DNA of 21,492 bases, taken from contig JAQGNA010000549.1 in the NCBI GenBank assembly GCA_028292075.1, positions 1-21,492 of the forward strand, given 5' to 3'. Below, piece after piece: positions 1-7,795 of this stretch. The DNA comes from Rhodoferax sp. (GTDB lineage Bacteria; Pseudomonadota; Gammaproteobacteria; Burkholderiales; Burkholderiaceae). Position 1 is the stretch's first letter. The number at the start of each line of letters is the position of its first letter. The position numbers and the translations under genes are program-made. Below the pieces are notes generated by a model. That model ran no database searches. It was not told the origin of the DNA and saw only the letters and a list, made by a program, of their open reading frames with translations.

Positions 1-1050
1 CTCGACCTGCTGGTGCCACTCGACGCCGATGCCGACGGCAAGGTGACCTGGGGCGAGATCAAGGCCGCGCAGCCTGCGCTGCAGGCGCTGCTGCAGGCCG
101 CCACCGCGATCGACGGACTCGCTGTGCCCGGTGCGGCACCGTGTCGACTCGCATGGACACCGGCCGGCATGGAGCGGCGCAGCGACGGAGGCTACCTGCG
201 TTTTGCCAGTGCGCCGGCCTGCGGCGGGGCGGTGGGCTTCCGGTACAGCCTGCTGCGCGAGCAGGACGCCACGCACCGCCTGCTGGTCACCGGGCTCGTC
301 GACGGCCAGCCGTTGCTGTCGACCTGGTCGCCACTGGATGCCGGCGCGCTGTCGCTGCGGCGTGCGGCCGCCGTGGGCACCGTGGGCACCGCCGTGGCGG
401 ATGCTGGCCACAGCGGATGGGCCACGCTCTGGGGTTACCTGGTGGTGGGCGTGCACCATCTGCTCGAGGGCTATGACCACCTTGCCTTCCTGTTGGCGCT
501 GGTGCTGCCGCTGCGGCTCGTACTGGGACGTGCCCTGCCCGCGCTGGCACCAAACCCCAACCCGGCTGCGGCTGCGGTCAATGCGTCCGGGGGGCGCCGC
601 GCCACCTGGCTGATGCTGCTGCGCACGATCACCGCCTTCACCATCGGCCATTCGGTCACGCTCATCATGGCCACGCTCGGCTGGACGACCGCCTCGCCGG
701 TCTGGGTCGAGCCAGCCATCGCGCTGACGGTTGCCGCCACGGCGCTGCTCAACATCTACCCGGTGCCGAGGGTGCGCACCGACGTGCTCGCCCTGCTGTT
801 CGGCATGGTCCACGGCTATGGGTTCGCGAGCCTTCTGACCGAAGCGGCGGCACCGCCCGGGCTCTTGCCCTGGGCGCTGGCCGGCTTCAACATTGGGGTT
901 GAATGCGGCCAGCTGATTGCCGTCACCGGCTGGGTGCTGCTGTCTCAGGTCGTGCAGCGGCAAAGCTGGTACGGCCGGGTGGTGGTGCGGGGCGGCTCCT
1001 GGGTGCTGGCGGCGCTGGCGGCGTTCTGGTTCTGGCAACGCGTGCAGTGA
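1..1050 (+). CDS. HupE/UreJ_2-like membrane protein, 5' end outside the window
   Basis: The reading frame is open from base 1 and ends at TGA 1048-1050, so the true start lies upstream; the GTG at 13 is only an internal codon. The visible N-terminal part has an acidic EF-hand-like stretch (D-A-D-A-D-G-K-V-T-W-G-E) and a soluble region of about 130 residues. The C-terminal half has about six or seven hydrophobic segments carrying the family signature: a histidine-rich start (VGVHHLLEGYDHLAFLL), FTIGHSVTL, LFGMVHGYGFAS and a GFNIGVECGQL segment. These conserved His, Asp and Glu residues are typical of the HupE/UreJ_2 family, whose better-known relatives are linked to nickel or metal handling for hydrogenase and urease. 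No urease or hydrogenase gene is visible here, so the substrate is unknown. The family call is firm; the function is inference. Confidence 0.85.
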   Translation, partial: LDLLVPLDADADGKVTWGEIKAAQPALQALLQAATAIDGLAVPGAAPCRLAWTPAGMERRSDGGYLRFASAPACGGAVGFRYSLLREQDATHRLLVTGLVDGQPLLSTWSPLDAGALSLRRAAAVGTVGTAVADAGHSGWATLWGYLVVGVHHLLEGYDHLAFLLALVLPLRLVLGRALPALAPNPNPAAAAVNASGGRRATWLMLLRTITAFTIGHSVTLIMATLGWTTASPVWVEPAIALTVAATALLNIYPVPRVRTDVLALLFGMVHGYGFASLLTEAAAPPGLLPWALAGFNIGVECGQLIAVTGWVLLSQVVQRQSWYGRVVVRGGSWVLAALAAFWFWQRVQ

Positions 1051-1085
1051 CTCGGCGGCAAGGGCAAGGCCGAGGGCAAGGCGAT

Positions 1086-1111
1086 CCTGGTTCCGGCCGG
1101 TTATAACCAGG
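1086..1111. repeat. Inverted repeat just upstream of the hydrolase start
   Basis: CCTGGTT (1086-1092) and AACCAGG (1105-1111) form a 7-bp inverted repeat around a 12-base loop, ending three bases before the ATG at 1114. No T-run follows on either strand, so it is a poor terminator. It could be an operator or a hairpin covering the weak ribosome-binding region, or chance. Confidence 0.3.
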
Positions 1112-1113
1112 CC

Positions 1114-2031
1114 ATGACTTTCACTGCTTCATCAGGCGCCATGGGCGAGCCTGTTTCGTTTTCGACGCAAGGCCCTGAACTGATTCAACACCTGCTGACT
1201 TCGGCCGTACGCCATGCCACGCCCTGCGGGCAAGGCGAGCTGGTGTGGCATGCCTGGGGCGCCGCCGGGCTGCCCGCGCATCCGCCCTTGGTGCTGCTGC
1301 ACGGCGGCAGCGGCAGTTGGACCCATTGGGTGCGCAACATCCTGCCGCTGGTGGCGTCGGGCCGCCAGGTGTTCGTGCCCGACCTGCCCGGCTTCGGCGA
1401 CTCGGCGCCTCCTGCGTCGGGCCGCGATGCCGACGCCCTGGTTGCGCCATTGGAAGACGGTCTGCGGCAGCTGCTGGACACCGGCGCGCCCCAGGGCCAT
1501 CAGGCTTGCGACCTGGTCGGCTTTTCATTCGGCGGCATGACGGCAGGCCTGCTGGCTGCCGCGCACCCCAACCGGGTACGGCGGCTGGTGGTCTGCGGCG
1601 CGCCCGGCCTGGGCATCGCCTCACGGCGCACGGTGCCCCTCGCAGCCTGGCGTCATCTGGCAGACCCTGCGGCGGTGGACGCCGTGCACCGGCAGAACCT
1701 GACCGCGCTGATGTTCTCGAATGAGGCCTCGATCACGCCGCTGGCCCTCGAGGTACACCGCGCCAACGTCGTGCGCGACCGCATGCCGGGTCGCCGGCTG
1801 GCCTATACCGACGCGCTGCTGCAGGCGCTGCGGCAGTTGCGCTGTCCGGTGGCGGCGATCTATGGCCGCGAAGACGCGCTCTACCAAGGCAAGCTCGACA
1901 GCCTGCGGGCCGCGCTGGCGGCAGCCCCTGATTTCCGGGGGCTGGCCCTGGTCGACGGAGCCGGGCACTGGGTGCAGTTCGAACGGCCCGACGCTTTCGA
2001 CGCCGCGTTGATGGCCGCTCTGTCTGCGTGA
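1114..2031 (+). CDS. Alpha/beta-fold hydrolase
   Basis: This 305-residue protein has the full set of alpha/beta hydrolase landmarks. There is an oxyanion-hole HGG in LLLHGGSGSWTHW (about residues 62-74), then DLPGFGDS. The nucleophile elbow is GFSFGG (serine at about residue 138), the probable acid lies in IYGREDALY, and the catalytic histidine is in GAGHWVQFERP near the C-terminus. The layout resembles MhpC-type C-C hydrolases and small esterases, but the sequence does not say which substrate is used. The start is uncertain: neither ATG 1114 nor the in-frame ATG 1141 has a strong Shine-Dalgarno sequence, and the conserved fold begins well downstream of both. It lies 63 bases after the HupE-like gene on the same strand and could be cotranscribed with it. 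Confidence 0.88.
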   Translation: MTFTASSGAMGEPVSFSTQGPELIQHLLTSAVRHATPCGQGELVWHAWGAAGLPAHPPLVLLHGGSGSWTHWVRNILPLVASGRQVFVPDLPGFGDSAPPASGRDADALVAPLEDGLRQLLDTGAPQGHQACDLVGFSFGGMTAGLLAAAHPNRVRRLVVCGAPGLGIASRRTVPLAAWRHLADPAAVDAVHRQNLTALMFSNEASITPLALEVHRANVVRDRMPGRRLAYTDALLQALRQLRCPVAAIYGREDALYQGKLDSLRAALAAAPDFRGLALVDGAGHWVQFERPDAFDAALMAALSA

Positions 2032-2059
2032 AGCCGGCCTGAATCGGAGTGAGGTCGCC

Positions 2060-2081
2060 ATGAAGTCGGCATGAAGTCGGC
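2060..2081 (+). repeat. Two tandem copies of an 11-bp unit
   Basis: ATGAAGTCGGC occurs twice back to back in the 216-bp gap between the hydrolase and the dehydrogenase. Nothing else in the gap is recognisable apart from the leader of the next gene. It is probably a small slippage duplication. Confidence 0.6.
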
Positions 2082-2247
2082 GTCAATCTGCGCCTTTGCA
2101 TTGACCCGTTGAACCACCAACCGATCAACGCGTGATACGGCTGGGTGGTGCGCCTACAGCGGCGCTGGCAGACGGCGCACGTCGCGCCTGGAATTGGTGA
2201 GTATTCTGAACAGACAACAACAACGCCGCAAGGCACAGGAGTTCAGA

Positions 2248-3579
2248 ATGGGTGTGCATCGAATGAGTTTCCCGGCCGTGCTGGCCACGCTGTCCATCGC
2301 CCTGGCCGGCTGCGGTGAGACCGCACGACTCAGCGTGCTTGAAGGCATGGGCGCACGCCCGACTCTGCCTCAGCCGAATCCAACGCTGATTCCCACTGTC
2401 AACATTGCGCCGGCGCAGGGTTGGCCGCAGGGCGCCGGCCCCAAGGCCGCCCCCGGCACTCGCGTGGCGGCTTTCGCGACGGGGCTGGACCACCCGCGTT
2501 GGGTGATGACGCTGCCCAATGGCGACGTGCTGGTGGCCGAGAGCAACGCACCGCCCAAGCCGGAGGACGGCAAGGGCATCAAGGGTTGGGTCATGAAAAA
2601 GGTGATGGCCCGTGCCGGCGCCGGCGTGCCCAGCGCCAACCGCATCACGCTGCTGCGCGACACCAACGGCGACGGCGTGGCCGACGTCAGGAGCGTGCTG
2701 CTCGACAACCTGAACTCGCCCTTCGGCATGGCGCTGGTGGGCGACCAGCTGTACGTGGCCAACACCGATGCCGTGGTCCGCTTTCCGTACAAGGAAGGCG
2801 ACACCCGCATCACCGCCGCGGCCACCCAGGTCGTGGCTTTGCCCGGCGGCCCCATCAACCACCACTGGACCAAGAATCTCATCGCGACCGGAGATGGCGG
2901 CAAGCTCTACGTCACGGTGGGCTCCAACAGCAATGTGGGCGAGCGCGGCATCGAAGCCGAGGCGGGACGTGCGGCGATCTGGGAGGTCGATGCACGCACC
3001 GGCGCCCACCGCGTGTTCGCGTCGGGCCTGCGCAATCCGAACGGCATGGCGTGGACGCCTGGCCAGAATGGCGCGGCGGCCACGCTGTGGACCGTGGTGA
3101 ACGAGCGCGACGAGATCGGTAGCGACCTCGTTCCCGACTACATGACTTCTGTGCGGGACGGCGCCTTCTATGGCTGGCCCTACAGCTACTACGGCCAGAA
3201 CGTCGATGTGCGCATGAAGCCGCCGGCCCCCGACCTGGTGGCCAAGGCCGTTCCGCCCGACTACGCGCTCGGCCCCCACACGGCCTCGCTCGGCCTGGCT
3301 TCGGCCGCCGGCACCAGCCTGCCTGCGCCCTTCGCGCAGGGCATGTTCATCGGCCAGCATGGGTCGTGGAACCGCAAGCCGCACAGCGGCTACAAGGTGG
3401 TGTTCGTGCCGTTCCAGAACGGCCAGCCGAGCGGCACCCCGGTGGACGTGCTCACCGGCTTTCTCAGCGACGACGGCAAGGCCTATGGCCGGCCGGTGGG
3501 TGTGGCGCTCGACAAGGGCGGTGCCTTGCTGGTGGCCGATGACGTGGGCAATGTCATCTGGCGGGTGTCGGCGCAGTGA
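2248..3579 (+). CDS. PQQ-dependent sorbosone/aldose dehydrogenase-family lipoprotein
   Basis: The protein is 443 residues from ATG 2248, chosen because CAGGAG (2236-2241) sits six bases upstream and the start gives a clean lipoprotein signal: a hydrophobic stretch ending in ALAGC with the lipidated Cys near residue 22. An upstream in-frame start at 2194 would add 18 residues ahead of the signal peptide and is less likely. The mature part is a six-bladed propeller of the COG2133 sorbosone/soluble-glucose-dehydrogenase type. It has LDHPRW in the first blade, an acidic DTNGDGVAD loop, INHHWTKNL (a His in the position of the family's general base), [10 protein letters not shown] (a cofactor-contacting Arg) and GQHGSWNR. 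Known members oxidise sugars or aldehydes with PQQ in the periplasm. Here the enzyme would be tethered to a membrane. No PQQ biosynthesis genes are nearby, and the exact substrate cannot be read from the sequence. Confidence 0.87.
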   Translation: MGVHRMSFPAVLATLSIALAGCGETARLSVLEGMGARPTLPQPNPTLIPTVNIAPAQGWPQGAGPKAAPGTRVAAFATGLDHPRWVMTLPNGDVLVAESNAPPKPEDGKGIKGWVMKKVMARAGAGVPSANRITLLRDTNGDGVADVRSVLLDNLNSPFGMALVGDQLYVANTDAVVRFPYKEGDTRITAAATQVVALPGGPINHHWTKNLIATGDGGKLYVTVGSNSNVGERGIEAEAGRAAIWEVDARTGAHRVFASGLRNPNGMAWTPGQNGAAATLWTVVNERDEIGSDLVPDYMTSVRDGAFYGWPYSYYGQNVDVRMKPPAPDLVAKAVPPDYALGPHTASLGLASAAGTSLPAPFAQGMFIGQHGSWNRKPHSGYKVVFVPFQNGQPSGTPVDVLTGFLSDDGKAYGRPVGVALDKGGALLVADDVGNVIWRVSAQ

Positions 3580-3628
3580 CCAACGAGGGCCGTGAACGCG
3601 CCGCTGCCGATCAATGCCAAAGCCTGCC

Positions 3629-4279
3629 TCATGGTGAGCCCAGGCACACCGCGACAGCCGCCATGTGGCACGCCGTGCCACCCATGACGAACAGATGCCA
3701 CACCCCGTGCGCGTGCGTCCAACCCCTGCGGTTGACGTAGAACACCGTGCCGCCCGTGTAGCATGCTGCCCCGGCCAGCAACCAGCCAATGGTGGCGCAA
3801 CTCAGGTTTGCCGCCATTGACACCGCTCCGGCCATGCCAAGCCAGCCCAGCACCAGATACAGCCACAGCGCAGGACGACCTTGCCCCTTGAGTTCGCGCG
3901 CTGCACCGGCCAGCGCCACCAGCCACATCGCCGCCAGCAGCGCATGTCTCCAGTTGATGACCTGGCCGAGCTCGCCGGCCCGGCTTCCCGCCGCAGCCAG
4001 CGCAAATGGCGTGTAGCTGCCAGCGATCATCAGGTGAATGGCGGCGTGGTCCGCGCGGGCCCAGCGGGCCTTGGCGTGGCCGCGGGTGCTGTGAAACATC
4101 AGCGATGCGGCGTAGAGCAGCGTGGCGCACGCGCCGAACACCGCCACGCCGACCACCGCCTGCGCATCGCCTGAACGCAGGGCGCGGTCGAGCAGCAGGC
4201 CAGTCGCGCCGAGGCTGCCGAGCAATGCGGCCAGATGGCTGTAGCCGTTGAAACGTTCACCTGGGTACATGTTGCGCAC
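3629..4279 (-). CDS. Hemolysin III / PAQR-family membrane protein
   Basis: This 216-residue, mostly hydrophobic protein has about seven membrane segments, the usual size and topology of bacterial hemolysin III (YqfA/TrhA) proteins. The metal-site motifs are present in order: S-x-x-F-H-S (SLMFHS, near residue 60), a D-x-x-x-I-x-x-x-IAGSYTP block near residues 80-92, and a C-terminal H-x-x-x-H-L-F-V with a later TACH. These His and Asp residues match the zinc site of PAQR proteins. Some bacterial members influence membrane fluidity; the hemolysin name is historical and need not apply. The first Met (4279) is followed by a second at codon 4, so the start could be three codons shorter. The gene converges with the dehydrogenase gene across 49 bases and lies 101 bases downstream of corA on the same strand. 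Confidence 0.85.
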   Translation of the reverse strand: MRNMYPGERFNGYSHLAALLGSLGATGLLLDRALRSGDAQAVVGVAVFGACATLLYAASLMFHSTRGHAKARWARADHAAIHLMIAGSYTPFALAAAGSRAGELGQVINWRHALLAAMWLVALAGAARELKGQGRPALWLYLVLGWLGMAGAVSMAANLSCATIGWLLAGAACYTGGTVFYVNRRGWTHAHGVWHLFVMGGTACHMAAVAVCLGSP

Positions 4280-4380
4280 GCCGGGCCCGAAGCGGGCTCG
4301 GTGTGACTAGGCCACGGTTCTGTGGCGGCGGTGTGACGGCGTCCTGGCCGGCCCGTCACAGCCCTCTACAGCCAAGGGGC

Positions 4381-5355
4381 TCACAGCCACTTGGCGCGCT
4401 TGAACTTGCGGTACACCAGGCCGCAGGCGATGGCGATCACGCACAGGGCGACCGGGTAGCCGTAGCGCCATTTGAGCTCGGGCATCGCCTCGAAGTTCAT
4501 GCCCCAGATGCCGGCAAACGCGGTGCACACCGCAAAGATACTGGCCCATGCGGCCAGCCGCTTCGTGACTTCGCCTTCTTCGATGGTCACCATCGCCAGG
4601 TTGACCTGGATGGCGGTGCCAATGGTGTCGCGGATCGTGTCGATCGAGCCGGTGATGCGGGCCAGATGGTCGACCACGTCGCGGAAGTAATCCTGCACGC
4701 TCACGCACATCTCGGGCACGCGGCCGCCGTGCAGCCGGCTGGTGCCTTCGAGCAGCGGCGCCACCGCGTGCTTGAGCAGCATCACCTTGCGCTTCAGGCC
4801 ATACAGCAGCTCGATGTTGGCCCGGGCCGCACCGGTGGTGAAGATCTGTTGCTCGATGGCTTCGAGCTCTGACTCAAGGTTGTCGATCACGGGGAAGTAA
4901 CGGTCGACCACCGCGTCCATCAGCGCATAGAGAACGAAGCCCGAGCCACGGGTGAGCAGGTCGGGCTCGCGTTCACAGCGCTCACGCACCCCCAGAAAGC
5001 CGATCTTGCTGCGGTTGCGCACCGACAGCACATAGTTGCGGCCAGTGAACACATCGACCTCGCCGACATGCAGCGCGGAGGGGTCGTCCGGATCGGCTTC
5101 GACGAGATGGAGCACGGCGAAGATGGAGCTGCCGTATTCCTCGATCTTGGGCCGCTGGTGGCCGTGCTGGGCGTCTTCGACCGCCAACTCGTGAAGGCCG
5201 AACTGGGCCTGCATTTCAGCGAGTTCCTCGGGGGTCGCATCCTGCAAAGCGACCCAGACGAAGCTGCCGGGGCGGGTCAGGTATTCGCCGATCTCGCGGA
5301 CAGGGATGTCGGCCAGCTTGGCTCCGTTCTGGTAGACCACGCAGTTGATGAGCAT
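4381..5355 (-). CDS. corA: CorA-type magnesium/cobalt transport protein
   Basis: The 324-residue product has the CorA layout. A large acidic and helical cytoplasmic domain includes HELAVEDAQHGHQRPK and a long helix around LESELEAIEQQIFTTG. Two C-terminal membrane helices follow, with the pore signature GMN at about residues 285-287 and the basic tail KRAKWL. CorA proteins form pentameric channels for Mg and Co in the inner membrane. The frame stays open upstream for another 191 codons, but that part reads through the neighbouring binding-protein gene in the wrong frame and looks like no protein. The ATG at 5355 begins a typical CorA N-terminus (MLINCVVYQNG). Its ribosome site is weak. The length agrees with the family. 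Confidence 0.93.
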   Translation of the reverse strand: MLINCVVYQNGAKLADIPVREIGEYLTRPGSFVWVALQDATPEELAEMQAQFGLHELAVEDAQHGHQRPKIEEYGSSIFAVLHLVEADPDDPSALHVGEVDVFTGRNYVLSVRNRSKIGFLGVRERCEREPDLLTRGSGFVLYALMDAVVDRYFPVIDNLESELEAIEQQIFTTGAARANIELLYGLKRKVMLLKHAVAPLLEGTSRLHGGRVPEMCVSVQDYFRDVVDHLARITGSIDTIRDTIGTAIQVNLAMVTIEEGEVTKRLAAWASIFAVCTAFAGIWGMNFEAMPELKWRYGYPVALCVIAIACGLVYRKFKRAKWL

Positions 5356-5397
5356 CTGTTCAGTTCCGTGGCGGATGAAATGGAATTGCCACGATGA

Positions 5398-5410
5398 TGG
5401 CACAGTGCCA
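5398..5410. repeat. Short palindrome upstream of corA
   Basis: TGGCA-CAG-TGCCA is a perfect 5-bp inverted repeat 43 bases upstream of the corA start, with further TGCCA/GGCA words on both sides. It could be an operator or a weak hairpin between the binding-protein gene and corA. No T-run makes it a clear terminator. Confidence 0.3.
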
Positions 5411-5441
5411 CCCTGTCGGCACACTGGCCGGGAACAGACCT

Positions 5442-6269
5442 TCAGGCAAACGGATAGGGGTAGCCGTACCTCTTGTAGACAGCCTTGAAGGCGTCGGTCT
5501 TGTGCAGTGTTTCCATTTCCTTGTCCCACATCGCCCGCAATTGTTCGCCCTTGGGCGTGTCGGCAAAGGCGAGGTAGAGACCGAGGTTCAAGGCGAACAC
5601 CATCTGGTACGCGCTCATGTCGATGCGGTGCTTCTTGATGCCTTCCTCCAGGTCGGATTTGGCACCGATGAAGTAATCGAAGCGGTTGTTGTCGAGCATC
5701 AGAAAGGCGCGATCGATCCCGTCGACATTGCTGATCTCCATTGGCTCGTGGATGTAGCGCTCCAGGCCGTAGTCGCGAAGCCACCCGACGCGCTTGTGTG
5801 CCAGCGACGGCAAGCCGTTGAAGCCTGCCGGCAGACCCTTCTTGAACACCACCATCTGCGTGTTCTGGTCGAAATGCCACTTCGGATACAGCGGGAAATC
5901 TTTCTCCTTGAGGAAGGAAGCAACCCATGCATCCGCTTTCTTCTCGCGCACCATCTGCACCGTGCGCGCATAAGGGTAGATGGCGATCTTCGCCTTGACG
6001 CTGCGGCGCTCGTACACCATGCGGATCAAGTCGAAATAGAGACCCGTGCCGTCGCGGCGGGTGAGGTCGTGCCAGGTGTCCGAAACAAGTTCAATCTCGG
6101 TCGGAACGGGCCCGGTCGCCGGCACAGGTATTTGCGCTTGCGTTTGCGTTTGCGCTTGCACTGCGCCACAAAGCGCCATGCCAGCGGCCACGATCAGACT
6201 TCTGCGTTGAATGACTTGTGAAGGCAGTGCCGGAGGTGCCGCTGCATCAGGGGGGGTGTCGAGGCGCAT
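5442..6269 (-). CDS. Periplasmic solute-binding protein (SBP_bac_3-like)
   Basis: From ATG 6269 the protein has 275 residues. It has a twin-arginine-containing n-region (QRRSLIV), a hydrophobic core and an AQA-type cleavage site. The mature domain (IELVSDTWHDLT, GTGLYFDLIRMVYERR, ADAWVASFLKE and a closing lobe) resembles family 3 periplasmic binding proteins, in the branch often found alone in Burkholderiales. The frame extends upstream to 6398 (43 more codons, with other Met codons). I prefer 6269 because a GGAG lies just upstream and a 43-residue extension before the signal peptide would be unusual. No ABC permease or ATPase is adjacent, so it may serve a distant transporter or act as a sensor. 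The ligand is unknown. Confidence 0.75.
   Translation of the reverse strand: MRLDTPPDAAAPPALPSQVIQRRSLIVAAGMALCGAVQAQTQTQAQIPVPATGPVPTEIELVSDTWHDLTRRDGTGLYFDLIRMVYERRSVKAKIAIYPYARTVQMVREKKADAWVASFLKEKDFPLYPKWHFDQNTQMVVFKKGLPAGFNGLPSLAHKRVGWLRDYGLERYIHEPMEISNVDGIDRAFLMLDNNRFDYFIGAKSDLEEGIKKHRIDMSAYQMVFALNLGLYLAFADTPKGEQLRAMWDKEMETLHKTDAFKAVYKRYGYPYPFA
6132..6155 (-). repeat. Four-copy hexanucleotide repeat in a signal peptide
   Basis: Four copies of TTGCGY (plus strand) lie head to tail and encode an alternating Gln-Thr/Gln-Ala stretch just after the hydrophobic core of the solute-binding protein's signal peptide. The six-base unit keeps the frame, so copy-number change would only alter the length of the region around the cleavage site. 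Confidence 0.7.
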
Positions 6270-6534
6270 GGGGCTCCAGTCAGAGGCAAGCTGCCTTTGC
6301 AACCGTTCAGCCGGCAGTGCTGCGCAGACCGTCTGGTTCAAAGTCGAATGGTCGAGTTGTTCTCGGGTCATCCTAAACTTTGTACCGGAGCGTGACAAGC
6401 GTACAACGCGGATCGCCTGTCAGCCTTGCAAGTGCGGGGCGGGAGTGTTCGTTGCTCATATCGCCGATCCGCCGATCTGCCCCCAGATGCACCGGGGCGG
6501 TGCGCCGTCGTGGCAAGGTGATCGCGAGGCGCGT

Positions 6535-7350
6535 TCAGCCCACTTCGTCTGTGGTCACGTTGAAGCGCAGCAGCGCGTTGGCGCCGAAGGCCATCGTGAT
6601 CGGAACATCGGCGGCGTCGCGACCCCGGGCGATCACCACCCGCCCGATGCGCGGCGTGTTGTGGCGCGCATCGAATGTGTGCCAGCGGTCGCCCAGATAC
6701 ACCTCGAACCAGGCGCTGAAGTCCATTGGATACGGCACGGGCGGGATGCCGATGTCGCCGAGATAGCCAGTAACGTAGCGCGCAGGAATGTTCAGGCAGC
6801 GGCACAGCGCGATCGCCAGATGGGTGTAGTCGCGGCATACGCCGACGCCTTCACGGTAGCCTTCCAGCGCCGTGCGAGTCGGGCGGGCCAGCTGGTAGTC
6901 GAAGCGAATGTGGTTGTGCACGAAATCGCACACGGCCTGAACCCGCTGCCAGCCCAGCGGCGTCTGCCCGAAGCGGCTCCAGGCGAAGGCCAGCAGTTCA
7001 CCATCGAAATCGCAGTAGCGGCTCGGCAGCAGGAATTGCAGCGTCGACACCGGAAGGTCGGAGGGCGCGTACTGAAAGGCGCCGAAATCCTGCGCGTCGG
7101 GCAGGCCGCTGTCCCGGATGGTGGCCTGGTTCTGAATGCGCACGCTGTTGGTGCCGTAAGGCACGTGAACACGGGCGCAGTGGTTCTCGAAGCCGTCCTG
7201 GTAGAAGTCCGTCATCAGCGGCGGGCTGATGGTGATGTTCTCGGGTGCCACCAGGTCTGCCGCCCGGGAAGGGTGCACCTGGAGCATGTAGATCAGGGCG
7301 GTGGGAGCCGTGACGCTCAATTCAATGTCGTAGCCGATCTGGATGAGCAT
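6535..7350 (-). CDS. Transglutaminase-like cysteine-protease-fold protein
   Basis: The product has 271 residues. The N-terminal half resembles the beta-sandwich region that precedes the catalytic core in bacterial transglutaminase-like proteins of the COG1305 type. The core has the Cys nucleophile at about residue 172 (GYREGVGVCRDYTHLA), then RYVTGYLGD, DFSAWFEVYLGDRWHTFDAR and RGRDAADVP. The Asp of the triad is present in FDAR (about 227). The position just before AWFEV, where most family members have the catalytic His, is Ser here (about 212). Nearby histidines (224 and 230) could substitute, or the subfamily may work differently. No signal peptide is visible, so it is probably cytoplasmic. 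The gene lies upstream of the binding-protein gene on the same strand, 265 bases apart, so a shared operon is not assured. Confidence 0.82.
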   Translation of the reverse strand: MLIQIGYDIELSVTAPTALIYMLQVHPSRAADLVAPENITISPPLMTDFYQDGFENHCARVHVPYGTNSVRIQNQATIRDSGLPDAQDFGAFQYAPSDLPVSTLQFLLPSRYCDFDGELLAFAWSRFGQTPLGWQRVQAVCDFVHNHIRFDYQLARPTRTALEGYREGVGVCRDYTHLAIALCRCLNIPARYVTGYLGDIGIPPVPYPMDFSAWFEVYLGDRWHTFDARHNTPRIGRVVIARGRDAADVPITMAFGANALLRFNVTTDEVG

Positions 7351-7795
7351 GGGGACCTTGGTGACGGTTGAGTGGGGAAATCGAGTGACAGCAATGGCAT
7401 GCTACAGAGGAAGCCGCTCGAACATTGCAGTTCGTCATGCTCCAGCGGCGTAGGTCATCGGGCAATGGACGCACCGTGCAATGTAAGGGCAGAAGGTCGA
7501 AGGACGTTCAACATGTAGAGCGGTTGTGAAGGTGGCGGAACAGGATGAACACAGGTTGGATCCGGTTCCACGAAGCAGGTTCGCTGATCTTCAGCATGCC
7601 GCCCGCGCGCGACGATCGGATCGCGAAAAAAAGAGTGCAACGCTGGCATCAAGTCCAAGCCGCGACACCGAGGACTGGCGGCCAAAGGTTGCCTGCAAGC
7701 TTGGTGCCAGCTGCGGCTCGAGTCGTAACCGATGGTGACTACGGTCCCGTGTGGCAAGACGTGGCGGGCCGTGCAGCAGGCCCCGGTGGCATGCA
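7351..7795. other. 445-bp stretch with no convincing gene
   Basis: Open frames here are short or run as antisense into the adhesin gene, and none reads like a protein. It must hold the promoter of the transglutaminase gene and the 3' end of the adhesin transcript. An A7 run at 7625-7631 follows a 5-bp CGCGA/TCGCG repeat on the plus strand, which is the wrong polarity for a terminator of the minus-strand adhesin gene. I see no tRNA or clear repeat. Confidence 0.6.

Noticed and set aside
2125..3789. Long minus-strand frame opposite the dehydrogenase gene
   Set aside because: His/Arg/Val-rich antisense artefact of a clear PQQ-dehydrogenase-family gene.
5356..5928. Open extension of the corA frame upstream by 191 codons
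   Set aside because: It overlaps the binding-protein gene in another frame, has low-quality Arg/Gln-rich sequence, and CorA family proteins start at 5355.
6211..7371. Plus-strand frame opposite the transglutaminase gene
   Set aside because: The minus strand carries the catalytic motifs; this frame has no domain or ribosome site.
7610..7631. CGCGA/TCGCG repeat followed by A7
   Set aside because: The stem is only 5 bp, and the A-run on the plus strand is the wrong polarity for a terminator of either neighbouring minus-strand gene.
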